A DNA stretch of 64,000 bases from Halostella salina. GTDB taxonomy: Archaea; Halobacteriota; Halobacteria; Halobacteriales; Natronoarchaeaceae. The stretch is taken from positions 1 through 64,000 of the forward strand of contig NZ_RCIH01000009.1 of NCBI RefSeq assembly GCF_003675855.1, in the 5' to 3' direction. The notes below the pieces were generated by a model. That model searched no databases and was not told where the DNA came from. It saw only the letters and a list, made by a program, of their open reading frames with translations. This document shows, piece after piece, positions 15,603 to 24,300 of the stretch. Made by a program: the position numbers and the translations under genes. How positions within the stretch are numbered: position 1 is the first letter of the stretch; every line of letters starts with the position of its first letter.

Positions 15603-16598
15603 TCAGCCCCCGTAGCCATCACCCTCTATTGGCCCGCTGAATACGCCGTAGAGGAACTTGAAGTACCACAGTACCAGCAGTAACACCGGGAATCCGAGGA
15701 CAGTTACGAGGTTCAGCGCCAGCGGCGATACGACCGCTTCCCGAATCAGCAGCCCGGTCGGCGGATAGATCGTCGGGTACAGCAGAATTGCGACCAGAAT
15801 CGTCAACAGTGTGGGGAGCGCCAGCGCGCTCGCCAGCCAGACCCGGTACTGGCCGCGTTTGGCCAGCAAGCTCCCGCCCAGCCCCACGACGACCGAGAGA
15901 GCGACGACCGCGGCAACGGGAAGCGAGAGGACCGTGTCGGCAGCCCCGCCCGCGTCGGTCAGGACGACAGTTCCAAGCAGCACGACCACCCCAACAAGGT
16001 ACGCCAGTGTTGCACCGATACCGTACGAACGCAGTTCCGACGCCAGGCCGGGCTCGGTTTTGGCCGCGAGGAACGCCGCACCCGTGACGACCGAGACGGC
16101 GACCAGCCCGACGCCAGTCAGCACCACTGGCAGCGTCGCGCCGCCGAACAGCCAGCGGCCGGCGAGCATCCCGAACAGCAGCGGCGCGACCACGCTGCCG
16201 CCGACGAAGGCGTAGTCTGCGTAGCGCTTCCATCGTTGTTCGTCGCGCTGCTCGCGAAGTTCCGGGCCAAGTCCCCGGAACACTAACGCGAGGACGAACC
16301 CGATTGCGAGCAGGTAGTTGTCCGCGAGGAGGCGGGAGTAAACCCGCGGGAACGCCGCCAGTAGCATCGTCCCGAAGGCGACCAGCCACACCTCGTTAGC
16401 GTCCCAGACCGGTCCGAACGCCGACAGGAACGTCTCCCGCTCCTGTTCGTCCGTTCGGGTCGCATACAGCATTCCGATGCCGAAGTCGAATCCGTCGAGG
16501 ACGACGTACATCCCCAGTGCGAACAGCACGGCACCAAACCATATCTCCGGCAGCGACTCAACGAGGTAGGAGTCGACGGGTATCAGCTGGTCAGTCAT
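15603..16598 (-). CDS. cydB: Cytochrome bd quinol oxidase subunit II
   Basis: 331 residues with eight or nine membrane helices. N-terminal LPEIWFGAVLFALGMYVVLD and GFDFGIGML are conserved in subunit II, as is VWDANEVWL near residue 60. With CydA it oxidises quinol and reduces O2 without pumping protons. Its ATG lies eight bases inside the end of cydA. In bacteria bd oxidases tolerate sulfide well, which fits the sulfur genes on both sides. Confidence 0.93.
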   Translation of the reverse strand: MTDQLIPVDSYLVESLPEIWFGAVLFALGMYVVLDGFDFGIGMLYATRTDEQERETFLSAFGPVWDANEVWLVAFGTMLLAAFPRVYSRLLADNYLLAIGFVLALVFRGLGPELREQRDEQRWKRYADYAFVGGSVVAPLLFGMLAGRWLFGGATLPVVLTGVGLVAVSVVTGAAFLAAKTEPGLASELRSYGIGATLAYLVGVVVLLGTVVLTDAGGAADTVLSLPVAAVVALSVVVGLGGSLLAKRGQYRVWLASALALPTLLTILVAILLYPTIYPPTGLLIREAVVSPLALNLVTVLGFPVLLLVLWYFKFLYGVFSGPIEGDGYGG

Positions 16599-18078
16599 CG
16601 TCGCTCACCACCGGGATCGGACCGCGCCAGCGGCCCTCATTCGACTCGCGGACACCGAGCGTCTGGAGTTCTTCCCGGACGAGCCACTTCAGAACGTACA
16701 GGGCCGTCAGAATCAGGCCGACGTAGACGACGACGAACACGAATAGGGTCAGTGTCGCTTCCGTCCCGGTTAGCGTCGAGGAGACCGCCTCGCTGGTCCT
16801 GAGTTCGTCTTGGATGACCCACGGCTGGCGGCCGATCTCGGTGACGTACCAGCCGGTGAGCAACGCGGCGTAGCCGAGTGGCGATGCAGCGATCATCGCC
16901 TTCAGATAGCGTGTGCTGTCAGACAGCCGCCCGCGGTACATGAGGTACCCGCCCCATAGCGCCAGCCCGATGAACAGGAACCCGAGCCCGACCATGAAGC
17001 GGAACGACCAGAACACGAGTGCTACGGGGGGGTTCTCCTCGTACTCGTTCAGTCCGATGACCTCGGCGTCGAAGTCCCCGCCACTGGCGAGGAACGACCC
17101 GACTGCGGGGAGGCTCACGGTGAAGAGGTTCTCGGCTCGCGGGTCGGTGAGTGCGTCGGGGGACTTCGGGAACGCGAGCAGGTGCAGGTCGGCCTGACCC
17201 GTCTCGTAGTGGGCCTCCATCGCGGCGAACTTCTGTGGCTGGGTGTCCGCGACGTGGCGGCCGTAGGCGTCGCCGTGGACCGCCTGGAACGGTGCGGAGA
17301 CGATCAGGAGTACGACAGCCAGCTTGAGTGCGGTGTTCCAGGCTTCAGCGTCGGGCTTTTTCCAGACGATGTACGCCGAGACGCCCGCGACCAGCAGTGC
17401 GACTGAGATCACCGACGCGTTCATCATATGAACGTACATCCAGGGCATTCGCGGAGTGAGGAACGCGGCGACCGGGTCGGTTAGTTTGGCGACTTCCATC
17501 CCGTTGCGGGTGACCATCTCGTAGCCCCGTGGGGTCTGCATCCAGGCGTTGACGATCAGGATCCAGAACCCCGACAGCCAAGCGCCGAAGCCAACGAGTA
17601 CCGACGAGATGATATATGTTCGATCCGTAACGCGGTCGCGGCCGTACAGCAACACCCCGAGGAAGACGGCCTCCAGGAAGAACGCCATCTTCGCTTCGAA
17701 CGCCAGTGGGCCGCCGATCAGTTCACCGGCAACCTCGGCGAACTGTGGGAAGTTCGTGCCGAACTGGAAGCTCATCGGGATCCCGGTGACTGTACCCATC
17801 ACGAAGCCGGCGGCGAACACCTTCACCCAAAACGAGCGCAATCGGGCATACTGCTTCTCGTTCGTCCGTACGTCTTTCCACGTGAAGTAGATAATAAAGG
17901 GTGCAAGCCCGATCGAGAGAGACGCGAAGATGATGTGAACGGAGATCGTCCATCCGAACTGCATGCGGCTCGCGATCTCTGGGGAGAGCAACGCCACCCA
18001 CCCCAGGTCGACGGTGGACAGCAGTGTCGTTAGACCCATACACCAAATGATACGGGACATTAGGTCATGAGTAGTCAC
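16591..18078 (-). CDS. cydA: Cytochrome bd quinol oxidase subunit I
   Basis: 495 residues, nine membrane helices. MQFGWTISVHIIFASLSIG contains the His ligand region of subunit I, and GWYVTEIGRQPW (about residue 410) is the family signature near the quinol site. The periplasmic Q-loop between helices 6 and 7 looks short. Start ATG 18078 is used; MSRIIWCMG six codons later is possible. No copy of the island operator is seen upstream; AT-rich DNA with AAATAAAAATTTTG on the minus strand (18106-18120) is a likely promoter. Confidence 0.93.
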   Translation of the reverse strand: MTTHDLMSRIIWCMGLTTLLSTVDLGWVALLSPEIASRMQFGWTISVHIIFASLSIGLAPFIIYFTWKDVRTNEKQYARLRSFWVKVFAAGFVMGTVTGIPMSFQFGTNFPQFAEVAGELIGGPLAFEAKMAFFLEAVFLGVLLYGRDRVTDRTYIISSVLVGFGAWLSGFWILIVNAWMQTPRGYEMVTRNGMEVAKLTDPVAAFLTPRMPWMYVHMMNASVISVALLVAGVSAYIVWKKPDAEAWNTALKLAVVLLIVSAPFQAVHGDAYGRHVADTQPQKFAAMEAHYETGQADLHLLAFPKSPDALTDPRAENLFTVSLPAVGSFLASGGDFDAEVIGLNEYEENPPVALVFWSFRFMVGLGFLFIGLALWGGYLMYRGRLSDSTRYLKAMIAASPLGYAALLTGWYVTEIGRQPWVIQDELRTSEAVSSTLTGTEATLTLFVFVVVYVGLILTALYVLKWLVREELQTLGVRESNEGRWRGPIPVVSDDD

Positions 18079-18412
18079 ACGATTCTCGATTTGCGGTGAT
18101 CAACACAAAATTTTTATTTGTAGGACACTCTCCGCCCATTTCAGACAACTTATTTTTCTATATATTTATTTATTTATGCTTTGGTAAACGAGATGGATGG
18201 AATCGGATTTCTCGAGGTGACGATAACCAGCACTGTGGCGAGAAAACCAGTCCCATCGAAGGAGGAGAGGGCAGGTCGGCGATGGAAACCCGGCGCGCCG
18301 GCAGCGAGTGACGACAAAGAGCCAGTGTCCCAAGGGGGACTGATTCTGAATTCAACGTGACGAAGTGCGCAATCCGAAATGGAGTTTTTTGGTTTGTAAC
18401 ACGGTAACTGCG
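18079..18412. other. Intergenic region between cydA and the PLP enzyme gene
   Basis: 334 bp. The left third (18105-18185) is very AT-rich, with tandem TATTTATT units, and should hold the cydA promoter. The rest shows only short unconvincing frames. A run of six T (18385-18390) lies near the 3' end of the class V aminotransferase gene but reads T on the + strand, so it would end rightward transcripts only. Confidence 0.5.
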
Positions 18413-19549
18413 TCAGGTCCACTCCGAGTCCAGCGCGTCGAGTAACTGATCGATCTCAGCCCGGGTGTTGACCGCGTGGACCGACGCGCGGACGGCCTCC
18501 GGCGTCGGCAAGGCACGAACGACGATACCCTCTGACGCGAGTCTGTCGACCGTCGCTTCAGGGTCATCAACGTCGATGGTCACGAGCCCCGACTCGGGAT
18601 TCCCCGGGCTGTACAGTCGCTCGTCGGGAATACCGTCGGCCAGCCGGCCCGCAAGCTTTTGAATTCGATCCGCGATACGGTCGACCCCGACCTCGTCGAT
18701 CACGTCGATCGCCTCGGCCAGGGCGACGTGGGGGGCCGGGTTCGACGATCCAACCTCGAATCGTCGGGCGCCGGCGGCGAACTCGTAGGGATCCGCCATC
18801 GGTGTCTCGACGCTTCGGTATCCCACTGTGGACGGCTGGAGCGACTCAGCGACCTCACGATCGACGTACAGGAAGCCGCCACCCCACAGGCCCAGCAGCC
18901 ACTTGTGTCCCGCCGCCGCAACGACGTCCGCGCCCCACTCGGAGACATTCATTGGAAGCTGACCCGGCACCTGAACGGCATCAACGAGCGCAAGCGCACC
19001 GGCCTCGTGCGCGATGTCAACGAGCTCAGTGACGGGTAATCGCGTCCCATGTGTCCATGTGACAGCGCTGAAACACGCCAGCTCCGCGTCATCGACGGCC
19101 AGGGCGAAGTCGTCGAGATCAACGCGGCCGCCCTCGGTCTCGACGACTCGGACCTCAACACCCTCGCGTTCGAGGCGCTGCCACGGAAGCATCCCCGCAG
19201 GGTGTTCAAGATCGGTCCGGACAACGGTATCGCCGGGCGACCAGTCGATCGCGTTCGCGACAGCGTTGATGCCTGCGGTCGTACTTTCCACGAGTCCCAA
19301 CTCGTCAGCCTCCGCGCCGACGAAAGTGGCGACGCGCTCCCGTACTCGGTCGTACGCATCGAACGCGCCTTCGTAGGGGTCGTTGCGAGTGCTCGCCTCG
19401 TACTCGTGGGAGCGAACGAACTCGTCGGCAGCTTCAACGACGTACCGTGGACTCGGGCCGTGAGCACCGAAATTCAGGTAGATGTCTTCGTCCAGTGCGG
19501 GCGTGTCAGCCCGAAGTTCGGTAGGAGTCATCAGTCGGTCTCTCGGCAT
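18413..19549 (-). CDS. PLP class V aminotransferase/cysteine desulfurase-like
   Basis: 378-residue fold-type I PLP enzyme. The PLP Lys is in AAGHKWLLG; LVDAVQVPGQLPMNV carries the Asp that holds the pyridine ring, and GVVESTTAGINAV-like sequence (LGLVESTTAGINAV) binds phosphate. It resembles cysteine desulfurase or isopenicillin-N-epimerase-type enzymes; a flexible-loop active Cys like that of IscS is not evident, so desulfurase activity is uncertain. The start overlaps the stop of the thioredoxin gene (ATG at 19547-19549, with MTPTEL at 19531 as alternative). Co-transcribed with that thioredoxin. Confidence 0.85.
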   Translation of the reverse strand: MPRDRLMTPTELRADTPALDEDIYLNFGAHGPSPRYVVEAADEFVRSHEYEASTRNDPYEGAFDAYDRVRERVATFVGAEADELGLVESTTAGINAVANAIDWSPGDTVVRTDLEHPAGMLPWQRLEREGVEVRVVETEGGRVDLDDFALAVDDAELACFSAVTWTHGTRLPVTELVDIAHEAGALALVDAVQVPGQLPMNVSEWGADVVAAAGHKWLLGLWGGGFLYVDREVAESLQPSTVGYRSVETPMADPYEFAAGARRFEVGSSNPAPHVALAEAIDVIDEVGVDRIADRIQKLAGRLADGIPDERLYSPGNPESGLVTIDVDDPEATVDRLASEGIVVRALPTPEAVRASVHAVNTRAEIDQLLDALDSEWT

Positions 19550-19887
19550 TAGTCGCTGTACGTCCCGATCAAGTCACGCAGTGACTGTTCAGTTTGGCCA
19601 CCCCGGAGCTGTTTCACCGGCTGGCCATCCACGAACAGAACGAACGTGGGAGTACTCTGGGCACCGAACTCGATTGCGATCTCGAGGTGAGACTCGATAT
19701 CGATCGTCGCGACCGCCGCATCCGTGTCCGCTGCAATCGTTTCGAGCATCGGCTTCATCCGCTGGCACGTACCGCACCACTCCGTGTAGAACTCCACGAG
19801 AGTGACGTCGGTGTCTCCGACGACCGATTCGATGTCGCCATCCCCGAGCGAAATCACACTCTCCGTCTCCGCTATCTGAGCTGTCAT
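19549..19887 (-). CDS. Thioredoxin-family protein (WCGTC)
   Basis: 112 residues, thioredoxin fold, active site EWCGTC (Cys38, Cys41), cis-Pro in STPTFVLF. The Thr in place of the usual Pro between the cysteines should raise the redox potential relative to the WCGPC thioredoxins at 4045 and 25915. First gene of an operon with a PLP enzyme. The ATG 19887 is about 28 bp from the TATA-like TTAATAAT, giving a leaderless transcript. Confidence 0.92.
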   Translation of the reverse strand: MTAQIAETESVISLGDGDIESVVGDTDVTLVEFYTEWCGTCQRMKPMLETIAADTDAAVATIDIESHLEIAIEFGAQSTPTFVLFVDGQPVKQLRGGQTEQSLRDLIGTYSD

Positions 19888-19910
19888 TATAGACGCTACG
19901 TGCCGTGTGT

Positions 19911-19940
19911 TTAATAATCTTGGGACTATCGCACAATATA
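19911..19940 (-). promoter_or_regulatory. Operator plus TATA for thioredoxin-PLP operon (site 6)
   Basis: Minus strand: TATATTGTGCGATAGTCCC (19922-19940), then AAGATTATTAA (19911-19921). This is the clearest copy of the island motif: dyad TATTGTGCGATA, GTCCC, then TATA. Confidence 0.7.
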
Positions 19941-20006
19941 AATTCGAGCGTGGAAGTGAGCGACCGGGAAAAATTCCGCTAACAAGGGCGAGCCAGCAGT
20001 TGTTCG

Positions 20007-20633
20007 TTACTGGGATTCGTCGTTGGTCCGTTCCCGGCCGATCGCTCCTGCCAGCTCCAGCAGGTATCCGAGTCCGTACTGGACATCAGGGTCGCGTAGC
20101 CCTCGGAGCAAGCCGACGGCCCCGACCTGCTCTGGCGGTTCCTGCTCCGCCTCACCGACGCTCGACAGCAGCGTTTCGATACCGTTACGAGTGGCATCTT
20201 CGGACGCCGTCTGTGCGACCTCGCCGAGCGCGGCGCCCGTCCCGGCCAGTGACGTGACCATCTCGTCATCGAGCGCCGCAGTCCCTAGCGACGCGACCTC
20301 GGCGAGTTCAGCCAGTTCGTCGAGTGTCCCGGTTTGCTGGAGGATAAGCAGCGTGTCTAACGCGTCTCGAAGTTCGTCGCCGTTCTCACCAACAGCCTCG
20401 GCCAACGCCACTGTTTCGTCAGTTGCTAGCCCATCTGCGGACTCAGCGAGTGTCGCTCCGGTGGCCGAGAGTTCGCGGACCATCTCGTCGGAAAGCGCGC
20501 TCTCCCCTAGTGAAAGTACCTCCAACAGTTCGTTGACAGCGTCGAGATGCTCCACGAACTCGGCGACTGCCTCGGGGTTCTGTTCGATCGCAGTCTCGAG
20601 GTCAGTTGGCTCGGCTGCCTCTCTCTCGGACAT
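20007..20633 (-). CDS. DUF1641 protein
   Basis: 208 residues, highly acidic, helical, with a repeated ELS.LGESALSDEMVRELS pattern seen three times (for example LGTAALDDEMVTSLAGTGAA), and a C-terminal GLLRGLRDPDVQYGLGYLLE, the DUF1641 signature. DUF1641 proteins are encoded beside sulfide:quinone oxidoreductase-like flavoproteins and formate dehydrogenases; the function is unknown. Two bases after the flavoprotein gene in the same operon, so probably a partner or regulator of that enzyme. Confidence 0.85.
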   Translation of the reverse strand: MSEREAAEPTDLETAIEQNPEAVAEFVEHLDAVNELLEVLSLGESALSDEMVRELSATGATLAESADGLATDETVALAEAVGENGDELRDALDTLLILQQTGTLDELAELAEVASLGTAALDDEMVTSLAGTGAALGEVAQTASEDATRNGIETLLSSVGEAEQEPPEQVGAVGLLRGLRDPDVQYGLGYLLELAGAIGRERTNDESQ

Positions 20634-20635
20634 GG

Positions 20636-21781
20636 TCAGAGCAACCCTCGCGCAGTCAGCCAGTAGGACTCGTTGTACGCCAGTTTCGACCAGTGCAGTT
20701 TCTGCGAAGGCGGTGCTGGAGACGGCGGGCTCTCGTAGTCGAACTCGACGAACGACGCCGCGTTCAGCCCCGTCTCGATGAAACAGAGCGTCTTGCCGTC
20801 GTAGGTCGCCGTCGGCGGACGACCACGAAGCTCGCTGGCGAGGCGCTGGCCGACAACGCTGGCCTGGTAGTGCGCGACGCTGCCCGCGTTCGGGACACCG
20901 GTGTCAGCGGTATCACCGAGCGCGTACACGTTCTCGGCAGCCTCGGCCTCGAGCGTGTGTTTATCGACGTCGACCCAGCCATCGTCGCCCAGGCCAGCCT
21001 CCTCGATCAGGTCGATACCGGCGTGAGGCGGGATCGTCACGAGGAGGTCGTAGTCGAGGTCGGTTCCCTCCATCGACGTTATCGTCTCTGCCTCGGGGTC
21101 GACCGACTCGGCGTTGAAGAGCGTCTCGACGTTGATGCCGCGGTCGTCCATAATCGGCTGAGCCCACTCGGCGATATGTGGGTTGCCGTGGACGCGCTGG
21201 ACCGGGTACGTGTAGGTGATGTCGACGTCGTCCCGGAGGCCGCGCTCGCGGAACCAATCGTCGGCCATGAAGACGAACTCGAGTGGCGCTGCCGGACACA
21301 TGTGAGGGGTCCCGATGACGCTCAACACCAGTTCGCCCTCCGTGAACTCCAGTAGTTCCTCGCGGAGGGCAGTCGCTCCCGACTCACTGTAGTAGTTGTA
21401 TCCGCCCTCAGCGAGGCCGGGTATGTGACTAGGTTCTAGCGTCGATCCGGTCGCCAACACAAGATAGTCGTAGTCGACCGATGTGGAGCTACCACTGAAC
21501 TGGAGCTGCTGGGACCCGGTGTCGATATCGGACACGCGGTCGATCTGCAGGTCAATCGCGTCGTCGACGAGTTCGCTGAGCGGACGACGGCCGTCGTCCG
21601 GCTCACGCTGGCCGAACGGCACGTACAGCCAGACCGGCTTGTAGACATGATCTGGGTCGTCGTTGACTAGCGTGACGCGGACATCGCCGGCGGCGATTTC
21701 CGGTTTGAGTCGGTCAGCGAGGTCGTTCGCGAGGACTGTTCCACCGGTCCCGCCGCCGACGATGACGACGTGCTCGGTCAT
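20636..21781 (-). CDS. Sulfide:quinone oxidoreductase-like flavoprotein
   Basis: 381 residues. N-terminal FAD motif VIVGGGTGGTVLAN (about 6-19), second motif LVLATGS (about 107-113), and C-terminal YALGDTADTG holding the FAD Asp. The conserved SQR/FCSD cysteine region reads GTPHMCPAAPLEF with Cys162; one further Cys is in GKTLCFIETG. Canonical SQRs have three cysteines, so this is a non-canonical type and its acceptor and donor are open. C-terminal SYWLTARGLL may be a membrane-binding helix. ATGA overlap with tusA; DUF1641 follows. Confidence 0.87.
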   Translation of the reverse strand: MTEHVVIVGGGTGGTVLANDLADRLKPEIAAGDVRVTLVNDDPDHVYKPVWLYVPFGQREPDDGRRPLSELVDDAIDLQIDRVSDIDTGSQQLQFSGSSTSVDYDYLVLATGSTLEPSHIPGLAEGGYNYYSESGATALREELLEFTEGELVLSVIGTPHMCPAAPLEFVFMADDWFRERGLRDDVDITYTYPVQRVHGNPHIAEWAQPIMDDRGINVETLFNAESVDPEAETITSMEGTDLDYDLLVTIPPHAGIDLIEEAGLGDDGWVDVDKHTLEAEAAENVYALGDTADTGVPNAGSVAHYQASVVGQRLASELRGRPPTATYDGKTLCFIETGLNAASFVEFDYESPPSPAPPSQKLHWSKLAYNESYWLTARGLL

Positions 21782-22014
21782 GCTTTCTCCACGTAGAACG
21801 CGTTGTAGTCGTCGAGCTCATCGACAGCTAACAGTTCGTTACCGGCTTCCTCGGTCCACTCGGGGACATCGGTGAGTGACTGGTCGTTGTCGCTCAGGAG
21901 TCGAATCACGTCCCCGGATTCTGCACTCCGAATCTTTCCGATGAGGTCCATCAATGGACCAGGGCAGGCCGCGCCTCTGGCATCAACGGTCGCGTCAGGT
22001 TCGATGTCAGTCAT
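21778..22014 (-). CDS. tusA: TusA-type sulfur carrier
   Basis: 78 residues, signature AACPGPL with the persulfide Cys17. CPGP instead of CPMP separates it from the paralogue at 14407 and is common for copies paired with SQR-like proteins. First gene of tusA-flavoprotein-DUF1641; the stop overlaps the next start by four bases. It presumably takes sulfur produced by the flavoprotein. Promoter region with the island dyad at 22048-22085. Confidence 0.92.
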   Translation of the reverse strand: MTDIEPDATVDARGAACPGPLMDLIGKIRSAESGDVIRLLSDNDQSLTDVPEWTEEAGNELLAVDELDDYNAFYVEKA

Positions 22015-22047
22015 AAATATCTCACACGTGGTGGTTGGGGGTGGAGG

Positions 22048-22085
22048 GTTTTAGTATTGTGTATTAGTTCCAAGATTCTGAAATA
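22048..22085 (-). promoter_or_regulatory. Operator region for tusA-SQR operon (site 7)
   Basis: The best match to the motif is on the + strand (TAGTATTGTGTATTAGTTCC, then AAGATTCTGAAATA), although the nearest gene start is tusA on the minus strand. The dyad TAATACACAATA adjoins ACTAAAAC on the minus strand, a possible TATA box about 37 bp from the tusA ATG. Orientation is therefore reversed compared with the other sites. Confidence 0.5.
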
Positions 22086-22141
22086 CGTAGTCGTGTTAGT
22101 CAGAAAGAGGCAGTGAAAGGCTCATATGAAAGTGGGAGCAC

Positions 22142-22735
22142 CTATCGCTCGAATACAACTCCGTAGTGATACGGCGGCAGATCGACCTGCCGACCGAGTA
22201 CGAACGGGGATGCCGAGCGCACGGTATCGTTGGTCTCTCCGGGTGCCATTCGAAGTTCAGTCGGGGGGCCACGGGGCTGACCCTCCACAGTCGTCGTTTC
22301 GCGTGGCTGCTCGTGCCAGTTGATGATCACCAGACTCCCGTCTGGTTCGATTGTGTCGAACGCGTTCTGGACGAACGTCGCTTGTTCGTCGATACCGTGG
22401 AAGGTGTTTGCTACGACGAGTGTGTCGACACGTTCGGGGAGTACTTCGGGCAGGTTGCGAGCGTCATCATGAATTGGAACGACGTTCTCGATGTTCTGCT
22501 GTTCTGCGAGGCGATCGAGTTCAGTGAGTAGGACTTCGTCAAGATCCAGCGCGTACACCGATTCAGGCTCAACGATGCGGGCAGCCGGCAGTACGAAATA
22601 CCCGCTTCCACATCCCACTTCGGCAACCGATTTGCTCGTCCCGATGCCGAGTTTCCGGAGTGTCGCACCGGGCGTCGGCCAGAGCTTACTCCACCAGTCC
22701 CAATCGGGCTGGCCGGTGTTCTGGAACCGCTCCAT
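22142..22735 (-). CDS. Class I SAM-dependent methyltransferase
   Basis: 198 residues. Motif I is VAEVGCGSGYFVLPAA (about residues 38-53), followed by the acidic ribose-binding strand YALDLDEVLL and motif post-II VPIHDDARNLPE. N-terminal MERFQNTGQPDWDWWSKLWP is a conserved head in a group of archaeal methyltransferases seen near sulfur or metal resistance genes. Substrate unknown. ATG 22735 is five bases after the DUF2892 stop, so the two form an operon. Confidence 0.85.
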   Translation of the reverse strand: MERFQNTGQPDWDWWSKLWPTPGATLRKLGIGTSKSVAEVGCGSGYFVLPAARIVEPESVYALDLDEVLLTELDRLAEQQNIENVVPIHDDARNLPEVLPERVDTLVVANTFHGIDEQATFVQNAFDTIEPDGSLVIINWHEQPRETTTVEGQPRGPPTELRMAPGETNDTVRSASPFVLGRQVDLPPYHYGVVFER

Positions 22736-22740
22736 CGCTA

Positions 22741-22956
22741 TCAGGGGCGGGACGTATCGATGCCCAACAAGCGGTACAGGAGACACACTCGAACGAGTCC
22801 GGTGCCGATAAGGATGAGGCCCACGAGGGACAGTGCTGCACCGATCGTCGGCTCGAGTCCAAGGAGACCGCTGAGTGTTGCCAAGCCGATGAGCCCGACC
22901 ACTAACCCGACGACGATCCGAGTCTTCCTGTCCGTCGCACCAATATTGTTTTTCAT
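22741..22956 (-). CDS. DUF2892 small membrane protein
   Basis: 71 residues, MKNNIGATDRKTRIVVG then two hydrophobic helices, ending in a short tail with a Cys (RVCLLYRLLG). Paralogue of the gene at 999-1232. The start at 22956 matches the family N-terminus; GACTTAGG (22979-22986, minus) would serve as TATA for a leaderless transcript, and TAGTTGTATTGCGTACTT next to it is a weak variant of the island motif. First gene before a methyltransferase. Confidence 0.8.
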   Translation of the reverse strand: MKNNIGATDRKTRIVVGLVVGLIGLATLSGLLGLEPTIGAALSLVGLILIGTGLVRVCLLYRLLGIDTSRP

Positions 22957-23049
22957 ACCCACAAGTACGCAATACAACTACCTAAGTCTTTCTCGACGAA
23001 CAGCTGCCACCTGAGACGTTTGCAGGCATATCCGTCGGTCACCGGGCCG

Positions 23050-24300
23050 CTACTGAGTGATCTGGGATCGCCACTCGGCAGGAAGCTGTGTGTAGACGAC
23101 TGCGTTGTCGACGAGCACGTCAACCGGGACATACTCGTCGGGCGCGTGGACGGTGTCGGTTCCAAGCGCGAATTCGACGGTTGGAATCCCCGCATTCCGG
23201 AGTTTCTTGGCGTCCCCGCCGCCCGTACCACTCCGCCGGTAGACGCGCGTCTCCGTGACAGCCGCTGCCGTCGACGCGACGGCTTCGACAAGTGGGCTGT
23301 CGGGAGCCTCGGCAGTCCCGACACTCCACGACACGTCAGCAATCGTGATCCCCTCACAGTCGGCAACGCAATCCCGGATCCCCGCGAGCACGTCGGAAGT
23401 GTGGACACCAGCTGCCAGCCGCACGTCGACCTCGGCACGGGCGGACTGCGGGACGCTATTGATAGCGTCGCCCCCTTCGAGGATACCGAGATTGATCGAG
23501 GGGTACCAGAACAGCTCACGAGCGACATCCTCGCCCATCGACGGGGCGTAATATTCGACCGATTCCTCGATGATCGGAGCTACGTCAGCGGCGATCTCGA
23601 GTCGCTGGGAGCCGAACCGTTCACGCATCGTCTCGACCGCGTCGTAGAGTCGATCGATCGCATTCACGCCGAGTGGTGGCCGTGAGCCATGGGCCCCCTC
23701 ACCGCCCGCTTCGAGCGTCAACCAGATGCTCCCCCGATCGGCAACTGTCACCGAGTGGCGGCCCGCCTCGCAGGTCGGTTCACCGATCACACACGCGTCT
23801 GCGTCGAGTTGGCCGTCCTCTAGCAGCGCCGGCAGCCCGGCGTCACCGCCCACTTCCTCGTCGCTGACGAAAGCGAACAGGAGATCGATTGGCGGATCGG
23901 CGTCGGTGGCTGCATACGCGTGGATGGCGAACAGCATCGACGCTACGGCCCCCTTCATGTCGGTCGCGCCACGACCATAGACGCGGTCGTCGACGTGTTC
24001 TCCCAGTGGGTCGTGTGTCCACGCGTCGGCATCGAACGGCACCGTGTCGAGATGCCCGTTGTACAGCAGCGTCTGGTCCGCCTGCCCGGGAACCCGTACG
24101 AGGAGGTTCGGTTTCGCCGGATCGGCCACGACACGCTCGGTGTCGACTGAAAGTGGCCCGAGGGACCGCTCGATTTCGGTGACGATATCGCGGGTGTCGC
24201 CCGGCGGGTTTGTCGTATCGATTGCGAGCAGGTCGAGGGCAAGCGAGATCAGATCCTCACGGTGTGCCCGGACGTACTCGGAAGGACTTTCGTCGCTCAT
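23050..24300 (-). CDS. M20-family metallopeptidase (ArgE/DapE-like)
   Basis: 416 residues, two-zinc amidohydrolase/peptidase. Metal and catalytic motifs in order: YNGHLDTVPFD (His and Asp), GRGATDMKGAVAS, FVSDEEVGGDAG (Glu-Glu), CVIGEPT, and a C-terminal His region. Acts on N-acyl amino acids or small peptides; the substrate is not clear. Its start overlaps the stop of the upstream flavoprotein by four bases (ATGA), so it is co-expressed with a disulfide/persulfide reductase-like protein; release of amino acids or Cys conjugates would fit but is speculative. Confidence 0.9.
   Translation of the reverse strand: MSDESPSEYVRAHREDLISLALDLLAIDTTNPPGDTRDIVTEIERSLGPLSVDTERVVADPAKPNLLVRVPGQADQTLLYNGHLDTVPFDADAWTHDPLGEHVDDRVYGRGATDMKGAVASMLFAIHAYAATDADPPIDLLFAFVSDEEVGGDAGLPALLEDGQLDADACVIGEPTCEAGRHSVTVADRGSIWLTLEAGGEGAHGSRPPLGVNAIDRLYDAVETMRERFGSQRLEIAADVAPIIEESVEYYAPSMGEDVARELFWYPSINLGILEGGDAINSVPQSARAEVDVRLAAGVHTSDVLAGIRDCVADCEGITIADVSWSVGTAEAPDSPLVEAVASTAAAVTETRVYRRSGTGGGDAKKLRNAGIPTVEFALGTDTVHAPDEYVPVDVLVDNAVVYTQLPAEWRSQITQ

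Noticed and set aside
18385-18390. T6 run as terminator of the class V aminotransferase gene
   Set aside because: The run is T on the + strand while the gene is on the minus strand, so polarity is wrong.
20606-21355. 249-codon + strand frame opposite the SQR-like gene
   Set aside because: Antisense shadow of a gene with clear FAD motifs and operon overlaps; no recognisable protein features.
22126-22323. + strand frame downstream of the operator at 22052-22085
   Set aside because: It overlaps the methyltransferase gene in antisense and has no family resemblance, although the motif orientation would have suited a rightward gene.
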